Positions 1-5,528 of a stretch of 6,610 nucleotides of DNA are shown in pieces. The notes under the pieces were generated by a model. It made no database searches, was not told where the DNA came from, and saw only the letters and a program-made list of their open reading frames with translations. The DNA comes from JASJBU01 sp965372385 (GTDB taxonomy: Bacteria > Pseudomonadota > Gammaproteobacteria > Chromatiales > Chromatiaceae), in NCBI GenBank assembly GCA_965372385.1, contig CBDVCD010000194.1, positions 1-6,610 of the forward strand, given 5' to 3'. The translations under genes and the position numbers were made by a program. The stretch's first letter is position 1. Every line of letters begins with the position of its first letter.

Positions 1-12
1 ATTGATGGAGCA

Positions 13-63
13 CTAGGCCGGTGAGACGGTTCCAATGCGACTTATCCAATTTGACTCGACCAT
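13..63 (-). other. 16-codon ORF with a good ribosome binding site, possible remnant of a downstream gene
   Basis: Downstream of the TVP38 gene an ATG at 63 is preceded by AAAGGTG (75-69) at a 5-base spacing. The frame reads MVESNWISRIGTVSPA and stops at TAG (15-13). The short length and lack of any recognised family make a functional peptide doubtful. It may be the start of a broken third gene of the HMA-like/TVP38 operon, or chance. The rest of 1-80 shows nothing else that I can support. Confidence 0.15.
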
Positions 64-80
64 GGAATCACCTTTAGCAG

Positions 81-776
81 CTACAAGATAAGGTTCTTCC
101 TGCGATTCAATCCTCGACGCCTATGCCACCTTACGAGGTTGCTGATGACGATCGGTATCAATGTCAGCCCTCCCAGTAACAATACAATGAACAGTACCTT
201 ATCCAGGCTCGCCGCCGTCAACTCACCACCAAAGTGGGCCAGGAGAAAACTCGCGGGGATCAGACCTGCAAAGGTTGCCAGGGCAAATCGCCAGGTCTTT
301 ATAGGCGTCAGTCCAGCACCGTAGCTCACCAGATCGAAGGAGAGGAAGGGGATGAGTCGGGAGACAAAGACCATCGCCATGAGGGCGTTTTGCGAACCCA
401 GCCAACCCAGTTTAAGACGCTTGCCGAAGACAGGCTGCAACAGCTTATAGCCCAGCAGACGTGCAATCCAGAATGCACCCAGGGCACCGATACCCGCACC
501 GGCCACGACGTAGATGGTACCCCAGGTATGCCCAAAGGCGGCACCGGATGCCAGAGCAATCGGCGCACTGGGGATGGGATTGATGACAACAGCAATCGCC
601 ATCAGTGAAATGATGCCGACAGGTCCCCAGTAACCCAGCCCGGCAAGCCAGTTTTGCAAGCGGCCGCTATGCGTAACAATCGCCAGCAACCCGGATTCTT
701 TCAGCAGGGTGTAGACAAACGCGACAACCAGCAGAAAAAGCCCGAGCATCATGATCCGGCGCAGCATGGGATTCAT
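81..776 (-). CDS. TVP38/TMEM64 family (DedA-like, VTT domain) inner-membrane protein
   Basis: This is a polytopic inner-membrane protein of the TVP38/TMEM64 family, distantly related to DedA and eukaryotic VTT-domain proteins. Members are thought to act in membrane homeostasis or as lipid or small-solute transporters, and the substrate here is unknown. Counting from an upstream TTG at 806, hydrophobic segments lie near residues 16-35, 60-76, 78-92, 96-118, 140-160, 173-192 and 203-224. The two conserved VTT signatures are present: NPIPSAPIALASGAAFG (76-92) and the SRLIPFLSFDLVSYGAGL-type loop (149-166). The C-terminus is basic (RWHRRRGLNRRK). The start is uncertain. ATG at 776 is chosen as the first ATG, just after the upstream stop. 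A GTG at 785 overlaps that stop by one base (TAGTG), and the TTG at 806 would overlap the upstream gene by 22 bp; none has a strong Shine-Dalgarno. The tight junction implies translational coupling to the HMA-like gene. Length (about 231-241 aa) is normal for the family. Confidence 0.88.
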   Translation of the reverse strand: MNPMLRRIMMLGLFLLVVAFVYTLLKESGLLAIVTHSGRLQNWLAGLGYWGPVGIISLMAIAVVINPIPSAPIALASGAAFGHTWGTIYVVAGAGIGALGAFWIARLLGYKLLQPVFGKRLKLGWLGSQNALMAMVFVSRLIPFLSFDLVSYGAGLTPIKTWRFALATFAGLIPASFLLAHFGGELTAASLDKVLFIVLLLGGLTLIPIVISNLVRWHRRRGLNRRKNLIL

Positions 777-784
777 CCACGCCA

Positions 785-1138
785 CTATTTGGGTGGCTTG
801 TTGCAACAGGCCGCTGGCGGCGCCTTGGCGTTTTCCCTGCCATTACTTTCGGTAAACTGGTACCAGCTCATCTTGCGGCGCGACCACCAGTTATCCAGTG
901 GCGGGAATCCCACATCCTCCAGTGATGTCAAAATCGTCTGGAAGTCCGTTCCGGTGATGTCATACAACACGACGACCTGCCGTCTGGACGCATCGGCTGC
1001 CACCTTACGGATACCGGGCAAGGGGCCCAGGGCACGTTCCACAGCCATTGCATCCGCGTCATGCACCAGTGCTGGGACTTTGATCCGGCGCCTGACTTCC
1101 CTGACGCCTACAGGGTTCATGGGGTCTTGTGTTTTCAT
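785..1138 (-). CDS. HMA-fold-like small protein lacking CXXC, with Cys-Cys C-terminal tail
   Basis: A 117-residue soluble protein. Residues about 18-80 have the length and alternating pattern of a heavy-metal-associated (ferredoxin-like) domain: strand RIKVPALV, helix DAMAVERALGPLPGI, strand KVAADASRRQVVVLYD, helix TDFQTILTSLEDVGF, then PP. The metal-binding GMTCxxC loop is replaced by HDADAM, so canonical Cu(I) binding through CXXC is not possible. A conserved-looking tail follows: DNWWSRRKMSWYQFTESNG, RENAKAPPAACCNKPPK. The vicinal Cys111-Cys112 near the end are the only cysteines and could bind a metal or form a redox pair (inference). I recall similar uncharacterised proteins in sulfur- and metal-associated proteobacteria, usually annotated as cation transporter or heavy-metal-associated protein. 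GGAGAG sits just upstream of the ATG, which fixes the start. It directly precedes and nearly overlaps the TVP38 gene, so the two are probably one transcription unit. No clear sigma-70 promoter is visible upstream. Confidence 0.82.
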   Translation of the reverse strand: MKTQDPMNPVGVREVRRRIKVPALVHDADAMAVERALGPLPGIRKVAADASRRQVVVLYDITGTDFQTILTSLEDVGFPPLDNWWSRRKMSWYQFTESNGRENAKAPPAACCNKPPK

Positions 1139-1189
1139 CGTTCTCTCCAGCCTTTACTTAACCCGGTAGCTGCATAAAACCAGCCACCT

Positions 1190-1365
1190 CGTAGGTTGGA
1201 TTTGGTGCACATCACCACCAAGATCAGTCATTTCCACCAAAGCCATGTGTGCGCCTTAACCCAACATTTTCCGCGATTTCAAGCTCAGCTGTTGGGTTAC
1301 GATGCGCTCAAGCAGGGTCGATAAGTGGAAAGCCTGGCATTGTTGCGCATCTAACCCAACCTACG
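1190..1365. repeat. MITE-like intergenic palindromic element with CGTAGGTTGG inverted ends
   Basis: The gene-free stretch 1139-1382 is mostly filled by this element. It is bounded by perfect 10-bp inverted ends, CGTAGGTTGG at 1190-1199 and CCAACCTACG at 1356-1365. Inside, TAACCCAACA (1257-1266) pairs perfectly with TGTTGGGTTA (1290-1299). The arm starting GTTGGGTTACGATGCGC (1291-1307) pairs with GCGCATCTAACCCAAC (1345-1360) with a one-base bulge. The middle arm can therefore form either of two mutually exclusive hairpins. Repeats carrying GTAGGTTGGGTTA and AACCCAACCTAC ends are, as I recall, common between genes in many gammaproteobacteria; that is a recollection, not a search result. No ORF is credible inside. 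It may act as an mRNA-end or boundary structure between the SHOCT gene and the HMA-like gene. A T-run follows it only on the plus strand (1366-1370), where no gene is read. Confidence 0.62.
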
Positions 1366-1382
1366 TTTTTGCAATGACAGGG

Positions 1383-1607
1383 TTAACCACCCAAATCCTT
1401 GCGCTTCTGTTCGAACTCCTGTTGATCGATTTCACCTCTTGCATAGCGTTCCTGCAGGATCTCCAGCGCAGACTTGCCTTTGTCTGTTGGACTGTTGCTG
1501 CTTCCCGCAACCGCTTTTACAGCCCACACGATCACCAGGATCAACAGGATCCAGAACAACCACATAATCCCACCACCAAAACCCATGCCAAAGCCGTCTC
1601 CCATCAT
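1383..1607 (-). CDS. Small SHOCT-domain membrane protein
   Basis: A 74-residue protein with a Gly/Met-rich N-terminus (GDGFGMGFGGGIM), one transmembrane segment (about residues 14-34, MWLFWILLILVIVWAV), a short linker, and a C-terminal SHOCT motif (about 47-72: SALEILQERYARGEIDQQEF followed by EQKRKDLGG). SHOCT domains are short helical modules found at the C-termini of many small bacterial membrane proteins, and their molecular role is poorly defined. The gene begins 14 bp after the copA stop. AGGAG at 1619-1615 lies 7 bases before the first ATG (1607); a second ATG follows directly at 1604. It is therefore the third gene of the merR-copA operon. Small SHOCT proteins are often encoded beside copper or heavy-metal efflux pumps, so an accessory role to the ATPase is plausible but is inference from position. 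Confidence 0.85.
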   Translation of the reverse strand: MMGDGFGMGFGGGIMWLFWILLILVIVWAVKAVAGSSNSPTDKGKSALEILQERYARGEIDQQEFEQKRKDLGG

Positions 1608-1621
1608 GATGAATCTCCTGG

Positions 1622-4318
1622 TTAAATCTCTACACGTTTGAGCCTGAGTGCATTACTAATCACAGACACCGAGCTGAAACTCATAGCCGCCGCTGCGATG
1701 ATCGGCGATAGCAATAAACCAAACACCGGATAGAGCACACCCGCCGCCACCGGCACGCCCAGGGAGTTGTAGATAAAGGCGAAGAAGAGGTTCTGGCGGA
1801 TATTGCGCATGGTCATCCGGCTCAAGCGCCTGGCGCGCACAATCCCACGCAGGTCACCCTTGACCAGGGTCACGCCGGCGCTCTCCATGGCCACATCCGT
1901 ACCCGTACCCATGGCGATGCCCACATGCGATTGGGCCAGGGCCGGGGCATCGTTGATGCCATCCCCCGCCATGGCGACTGTATGGCCCTCCGCCTGGAGT
2001 TTTCGCACGATCTCGGCCTTCTGATCCGGCAACACCTCGGCCTCGACCCGGTCGATACCGAGTTTGTCGGCCACCGCTTGGGCGGTGGTGCGGTTGTCGC
2101 CAGTCAGCATGACCACTTTCACACCCTCAGCATGCAGATCGTGAATCGCCTGTGGCGTGGATGCCTTGATGGGATCAGCCACACCGATCAGTCCAGCGAC
2201 CTTACCGTCAATGGCTAGGTACATGACGGTCTGCCCCTGTGTACGAGCGGAATCCGCCACTGCCAGCAACTCCCCTGGATCGACCGACAGACCGTCGAAC
2301 AGTTTGAGATTGCCGAGCGCCACCGCTCGCCCATCGATAGTGCCGGTCACGCCCTGGCCGGTTATCGATTCGAACCGGCCGGTGGGCGCCAAGCTGACGC
2401 CTCTCTCCTCCGCACCTCGGACAATGGCCTCAGCCAGCGGGTGTTCGCTCGCCCGTTCCAGGCTGGCAGCGAGACGCAGCACCTCATTTTCAGCAAAACC
2501 CAAGGTAGCCTGCACAGAGACCAGCCGCGGCTTGCCCTCGGTCAGAGTGCCGGTCTTATCCACCACCAGGGTGTCAACCTTCTCCATGATCTCCAACGCT
2601 TCGGCGTTCTTAATGAGCACGCCCAAGGTTGCGCCCTTGCCGGTACCGACCATGATCGACATCGGTGTCGCCAGGCCCAGTGCGCAGGGGCAGGCGATGA
2701 TGAGCACCGCCACCGCATTGATGATGGCGTAAGCCAGGCGCGGTTCAGGCCCGAAGAAACCCCAGACAATCAGCGCGAGTAGTGCGATCAGCACCACCGC
2801 CGGTACGAAGTAGCCAGCAACCCTATCCGCCAGCTTCTGGATGGGCGCGCGCGAGCGCTGGGCCTCACTGACCATGTGTACGATCTGGGCCAACAGCGTA
2901 TCGCTCCCCACCTTCTCGGCCCGCATCAACAGACTGCCGGTGCCATTCACCGTCGCGCCGATCAGGGGTTCGTCCGCGGTCTTTTCGACGGGGATCGACT
3001 CCCCGGTGACCATCGACTCGTCCACCGTGCTGTTGCCGTCCGTCACCACACCATCCACGGGTACCTTCTCACCCGGCCGTATGCGCAGGATGTCACCAGG
3101 CATCACCTGCTCTAGCGGAATGTCTTCCTCGGTCCCGTCCGCGCGCACAATGCGTGCCGTGTTGGGGGCCAGCCCCAGCAGCAGCTTGATCGCCGCATTG
3201 GTGCGGCTGCGGGCGCGCAGCTCCAGCACCTGACCCAGCAGCACCAGGGCCGTGATGACGGCTGCCGCCTCGAAGTAGACAGGGACCGTCCCACCTTCGT
3301 GCAGCATGTTGGGCGGAAAGATGGCCGGAAACAGCAGGGCGACGACACTGTAGCACCAGGCCACCGCCACTCCCAGTCCAATCAGGGTGAACATGTTGAG
3401 ATTCCAGCTCACCACCGATTGCCAACCGCGTACGAAGAAGGGCCAGCCTCCCCACAGGACCACTGGCGTGGCCAGGATGAACTCGATCCATTGCACCGCC
3501 TTCATGGATAAAGCGTCCGGTAGCCAGCCAGGCGCCAGATCCGCCACCATCGCCAGCAGGAAGACCGGCAGGGCCAGCACCGCACTCACCCAGAAGCGCC
3601 GGCTCATGTCGATCAGTTCTTCGTTCTTCTCCTCCACATCGACCGTGCGAGGCTCCAGGGCCATCCCGCACTTGGGACAACTACCGGGATGGTCCTGCAC
3701 GATCTCGGGGTGCATCGGGCAGGTATATTCGGTGCGGGTTGCCGCTGCCGGCTCACCCACCGACTCCAGGGCCATGCCGCACTTGGGGCATGCACCTGGG
3801 TGATCTTGCTGGATCTCCGGGTGCATGGGACAGCTGTAGACGGCGCCGGCTACCGCCAGATGGGTAACATCCTTCGTCGTGTGATCATGCTGACAGCTGT
3901 GGCAATTATCAGTATGGGCATGTTCCTGCTCTGTTGCCTGCCCCTTCTCCTTGTCATTCAGATAGACAGATGGATCGGCCGCAAACTTCTTCTCACAATG
4001 TTCGCTGCAGAAATGGTAATCGACGCCCTCATGATTGTAGTGAAATTCACTTTCTTCGGCTTTGGCTTCCTGCGTCGCTCTACTACCTACGTCCCTGTGG
4101 GCATCCGAGACTTCCATACCACAGACCGGATCGATATCCGGGGCAGGCTTCAGATAGTGTTCCGGCTGGGTGCGAAACCTTTCGAGACAGGAACCACTAC
4201 AGAATCCATACTCAATATGATTGTAGGTATAACGGTGCTGACTCCCGGGATTGACGTCCATGCCGCATACCGGATCCACACCATTCCAAGATTCACGTTT
4301 TATAGCTAAATGTTCCAT
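1622..4318 (-). CDS. copA: P1B-type heavy-metal (Cu(I)/Ag(I)) translocating ATPase with two YHS and two HMBD modules
   Basis: An 898-residue inner-membrane pump that exports a soft metal, most likely Cu(I) or Ag(I), from the cytoplasm using ATP. N-terminal modules in order: YHS domain 1 (about 13-57, DPVCGM and FCSGSC), YHS domain 2 (about 62-121, DPVCGMEV and FCSEHC), a His/Cys-rich linker (HAHTDNCHSCQHDH, 133-146), then two heavy-metal-binding domains (161-184 and 198-222, each YxCPMHPEI...CPKCGMALE). No GMTCxxC HMA domain is present. The catalytic core is complete: TGES (438-441), transmembrane CPC (543-545), phosphorylation motif DKTGT (Asp587), SEHPLAE (624-630), TGDN (739-742), GDGINDAP (785-792), then YN (850-851) and MSFSS (879-883) in the last helices, which are metal-site residues of P1B-1 pumps. 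The start is placed at 4318 because AAGGAGG (4330-4324) precedes it by 5 bases. An in-frame start at 4405 would lie inside merR and add a tail without homology. It follows merR by 10 bp and is probably co-induced with it. Confidence 0.96.
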   Translation of the reverse strand: MEHLAIKRESWNGVDPVCGMDVNPGSQHRYTYNHIEYGFCSGSCLERFRTQPEHYLKPAPDIDPVCGMEVSDAHRDVGSRATQEAKAEESEFHYNHEGVDYHFCSEHCEKKFAADPSVYLNDKEKGQATEQEHAHTDNCHSCQHDHTTKDVTHLAVAGAVYSCPMHPEIQQDHPGACPKCGMALESVGEPAAATRTEYTCPMHPEIVQDHPGSCPKCGMALEPRTVDVEEKNEELIDMSRRFWVSAVLALPVFLLAMVADLAPGWLPDALSMKAVQWIEFILATPVVLWGGWPFFVRGWQSVVSWNLNMFTLIGLGVAVAWCYSVVALLFPAIFPPNMLHEGGTVPVYFEAAAVITALVLLGQVLELRARSRTNAAIKLLLGLAPNTARIVRADGTEEDIPLEQVMPGDILRIRPGEKVPVDGVVTDGNSTVDESMVTGESIPVEKTADEPLIGATVNGTGSLLMRAEKVGSDTLLAQIVHMVSEAQRSRAPIQKLADRVAGYFVPAVVLIALLALIVWGFFGPEPRLAYAIINAVAVLIIACPCALGLATPMSIMVGTGKGATLGVLIKNAEALEIMEKVDTLVVDKTGTLTEGKPRLVSVQATLGFAENEVLRLAASLERASEHPLAEAIVRGAEERGVSLAPTGRFESITGQGVTGTIDGRAVALGNLKLFDGLSVDPGELLAVADSARTQGQTVMYLAIDGKVAGLIGVADPIKASTPQAIHDLHAEGVKVVMLTGDNRTTAQAVADKLGIDRVEAEVLPDQKAEIVRKLQAEGHTVAMAGDGINDAPALAQSHVGIAMGTGTDVAMESAGVTLVKGDLRGIVRARRLSRMTMRNIRQNLFFAFIYNSLGVPVAAGVLYPVFGLLLSPIIAAAAMSFSSVSVISNALRLKRVEI

Positions 4319-4323
4319 TTTTG

Positions 4324-4330
4324 CCTCCTT
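4324..4330 (-). promoter_or_regulatory. Shine-Dalgarno of copA, overlapping the merR stop
   Basis: On the minus strand AAGGAGG is followed by CAAAA and ATG at 4318. It overlaps the merR stop codon (TAA, 4331-4329), suggesting coupled translation. It decides the copA start against the longer in-frame option at 4405. Confidence 0.85.
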
Positions 4331-4769
4331 ATGCCGCAGTGTGATTCGACTCGAAATCGTGTTTGCATTCGATCGACTCGATGAGATGGCAGACACTGTT
4401 GCCATCGGGGACCCCGTTTGGCATCAGTTTCCATTGTTCCAAAGCCTCTTCCATGCGGGTCTGCAGCTTCAGCATCTCTTCGATCTTGGCCCTGTTTTCC
4501 CGAATACGGTGCTGGATGGTGTTTCGCACATCCTCACAAGGAGAATCACCCCAGTCTGCATGCTGGGTAATCTGTTTGATCTCGTTCAAAGTGAAGCCAA
4601 GGTACTTAGCCATGCGGATAAACCGCAGACGGGTCGCATCCTGTGGCGTGAAAAGGCGGTAACCGTTCTCTTGCTGTCCGGCAGGTTGGATCAGACCGAT
4701 ACGCACGTAATACCTCACCACATGGGCCGGTGCATCTGCCTTTGTCGCAAGTTCGTTAACTGTCAGCAT
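4329..4769 (-). CDS. MerR-family heavy-metal-responsive transcriptional regulator
   Basis: A 146-residue MerR-family activator that would bind the operator just upstream and untwist its 20-bp promoter spacer when metal is bound. The N-terminal winged helix-turn-helix is clear (residues 1-70: MLTVNELATKADAPAHVVRY, then YYVRIGLI, ENGYRLF, RLRFIRMAKYLGFTLNEIK). A long dimerisation helix spans about 80-115 (NRAKIEEMLKLQTRMEEAL), followed by the metal loop and tail. Cysteines are at 78 (SPCEDV), 127 (NSVCHLIE) and 135 (IECKHDF). Cys78 aligns with MerR Cys82 and ZntR Cys79, a position that is Ser77 in the Cu(I) sensor CueR. Cys127 aligns with the distal metal-loop cysteine. The middle cysteine (MerR Cys117, ZntR Cys114) is replaced within WKLMPNGVP. 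The start at 4769 is supported by AGGAGG (4784-4779) nine bases upstream; the in-frame TTG at 4790 lies before this site. Family assignment is firm and metal specificity is open. Confidence 0.93.
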   Translation of the reverse strand: MLTVNELATKADAPAHVVRYYVRIGLIQPAGQQENGYRLFTPQDATRLRFIRMAKYLGFTLNEIKQITQHADWGDSPCEDVRNTIQHRIRENRAKIEEMLKLQTRMEEALEQWKLMPNGVPDGNSVCHLIESIECKHDFESNHTAA

Positions 4770-4778
4770 CGCTCCAAT

Positions 4779-4784
4779 CCTCCT
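4779..4784 (-). promoter_or_regulatory. Shine-Dalgarno of merR
   Basis: AGGAGG on the minus strand, 9 bases before the ATG at 4769. Its position inside the reading frame that opens at TTG 4790 argues for the shorter 146-residue protein. Confidence 0.75.
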
Positions 4785-4803
4785 AATCAACCACTCTATA
4801 TTG

Positions 4804-4835
4804 AGCGTACAACCTATGTGTTACACACAGGTCAA
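4804..4835 (-). promoter_or_regulatory. MerR-type promoter of the merR-copA-SHOCT operon (TTGACC / 20-bp spacer / TACGCT)
   Basis: On the minus strand the -35 element TTGACC (4835-4830) is separated from the -10 element TACGCT (4809-4804) by exactly 20 bp. This over-long spacer is the hallmark of promoters that MerR-family activators correct by DNA distortion. Transcription would start near 4797, leaving a leader of roughly 28 bases to the merR ATG. It reads merR, copA and the SHOCT gene in order, so the regulator is autoregulated in the same operon instead of being divergent. Confidence 0.85.
4812..4832. promoter_or_regulatory. MerR operator, 21-bp near-perfect dyad inside the promoter spacer
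   Basis: On the minus strand ACCTGTGTGT, a single central A, then ACACATAGGT. The two 10-bp halves are inverted copies with one mismatch. The dyad starts within the -35 element and fills the spacer, the usual place for a MerR dimer. It also contains the stop codon (TAA, 4823-4821) of the truncated DUF4399-like frame. Confidence 0.85.
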
Positions 4836-4991
4836 GGTTCTATTTAGAATGAGTATCAGCTGCACGACAGCACCATCCTCCAGTCCGATAAAATAGACCC
4901 TGGCATGCTGTGGTGGCGAATGGGCTACAGCCATGGCTGGCGCCAGAAGCATCGTCAGCGTAAGGACTATGGAAAGACGCTGGCTAAACAT
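4821..4991 (-). pseudogene. DUF4399-like exported protein, truncated after about 43 codons
   Basis: A 56-codon frame on the minus strand begins at ATG 4991 with AGGAG (5001-4997) five bases upstream, overlapping the DUF411 stop. It starts with a convincing signal peptide (MFSQRLSIVLTLTMLLAPAM, cleavage likely near AVA-HS). It continues as HSPPQHARVYFIGLEDGAVV, which resembles the opening of DUF4399 proteins (recalled pattern: ARVYFI..DGA.V.SPVTV). These are small periplasmic proteins of about 140 residues and unknown function. After Val43 the similarity ends abruptly and QLILILNRTLTCV leads to a stop inside the merR operator. The gene therefore lost its 3' two thirds at a junction near 4863. 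A secreted peptide of about 33 residues might still be made, but function is unlikely. Domain assignment from about 18 residues is moderate. Confidence 0.6.
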
Positions 4992-4999
4992 TGCGTCTC

Positions 5000-5497
5000 C
5001 TACTGATTCCGGCTGGCAAAAACGGTGGTTTTGCCGTTTTCCTGAAAGGTCACAACGTCATAGGCATCTTTCCTGGGCCCTTCCATGCCGGGCGAACCCA
5101 TCGGCATCCCGGGTACGGCAAGACCCTTGACCGGCGGTTTCTCCTTCAACAGCCGGGTAATCACATCGGCCGGTACATGACCCTCCACCACATACCCCCC
5201 CACTTTGGCGGTATGGCAGGATTGCAGCTGGCGCGGCACACCCAGCTCTGTTTTGATCGGACTCATATTGCGCCGTTCATGCACCTCTACCGAGAAGCCA
5301 TTCTCCTGCAGATGACTGACCCAATTTTTGCAACAGCCGCAGGTCGGGCTTTTATAGACCACCACATCGGCCGCATTGGCGGGTTGCGCGATGAGCAGCA
5401 GACTGCTCATCATCAGGGTGACACCCGTCATCAATCTGGCAGCCAGCTTTACGTATGCGGGTGATTGCTTCGACGTCTCAATGCTTCTGTTTCCCAT
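5000..5497 (-). CDS. Periplasmic DUF411 metal-binding protein (CopG-like)
   Basis: A 165-residue DUF411 protein with a thioredoxin-like fold. Members such as CopG occur in copper-resistance clusters and bind copper through a cysteine cluster in the periplasm. An N-terminal signal segment (about 1-42, ending QPANA-AD) has a rather long hydrophilic n-region. The mature part starts DVVVYKSPTCGCCKNWV with Cys53, Cys55 and Cys56; Cys94 follows in LQSCHTA, then the family motif VGGYVVEGHVPAD (99-111). A Met-rich stretch PGMPMGSPGMEGP (129-141) adds possible copper ligands. All expected cysteines are present, so it looks functional. AAGGAG (5510-5505) lies 7 bases before the ATG. It is 31 bp after the CopB remnant and 8 bp before the truncated DUF4399 gene, so it belongs to the older copper operon. 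It is the only member of that operon without visible damage. Confidence 0.9.
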   Translation of the reverse strand: MGNRSIETSKQSPAYVKLAARLMTGVTLMMSSLLLIAQPANAADVVVYKSPTCGCCKNWVSHLQENGFSVEVHERRNMSPIKTELGVPRQLQSCHTAKVGGYVVEGHVPADVITRLLKEKPPVKGLAVPGMPMGSPGMEGPRKDAYDVVTFQENGKTTVFASRNQ

Positions 5498-5528
5498 GGT
5501 TTATCTCCTTTGGATTTAGTAATAGATA

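Noticed and set aside
777..806. TTG start at 806 for the TVP38 protein
   Set aside because: It is a rare start codon, has no ribosome binding site and overlaps the upstream gene by 22 bp. ATG 776 or GTG 785 are preferred, though this cannot be settled from sequence alone.
654..1169. Plus-strand frame opposite the TVP38 and HMA-like genes
   Set aside because: It spans two convincing minus-strand genes and their junction, and its translation is low-complexity without any family resemblance.
3689..4309. Long plus-strand frame opposite the ATPase N-terminus
   Set aside because: It is the antisense shadow of a strongly conserved ATPase; it shows no recognisable domain or start signal.
4319..4405. 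Longer copA start adding 29 residues
   Set aside because: The extension overlaps the end of merR in another frame, has no homology and no ribosome binding site, whereas AAGGAGG sits 5 bases before the ATG at 4318.
4251..4847. Plus-strand frame opposite merR
   Set aside because: It covers the merR gene and its promoter on the other strand and has no recognisable family, so it is treated as a shadow.
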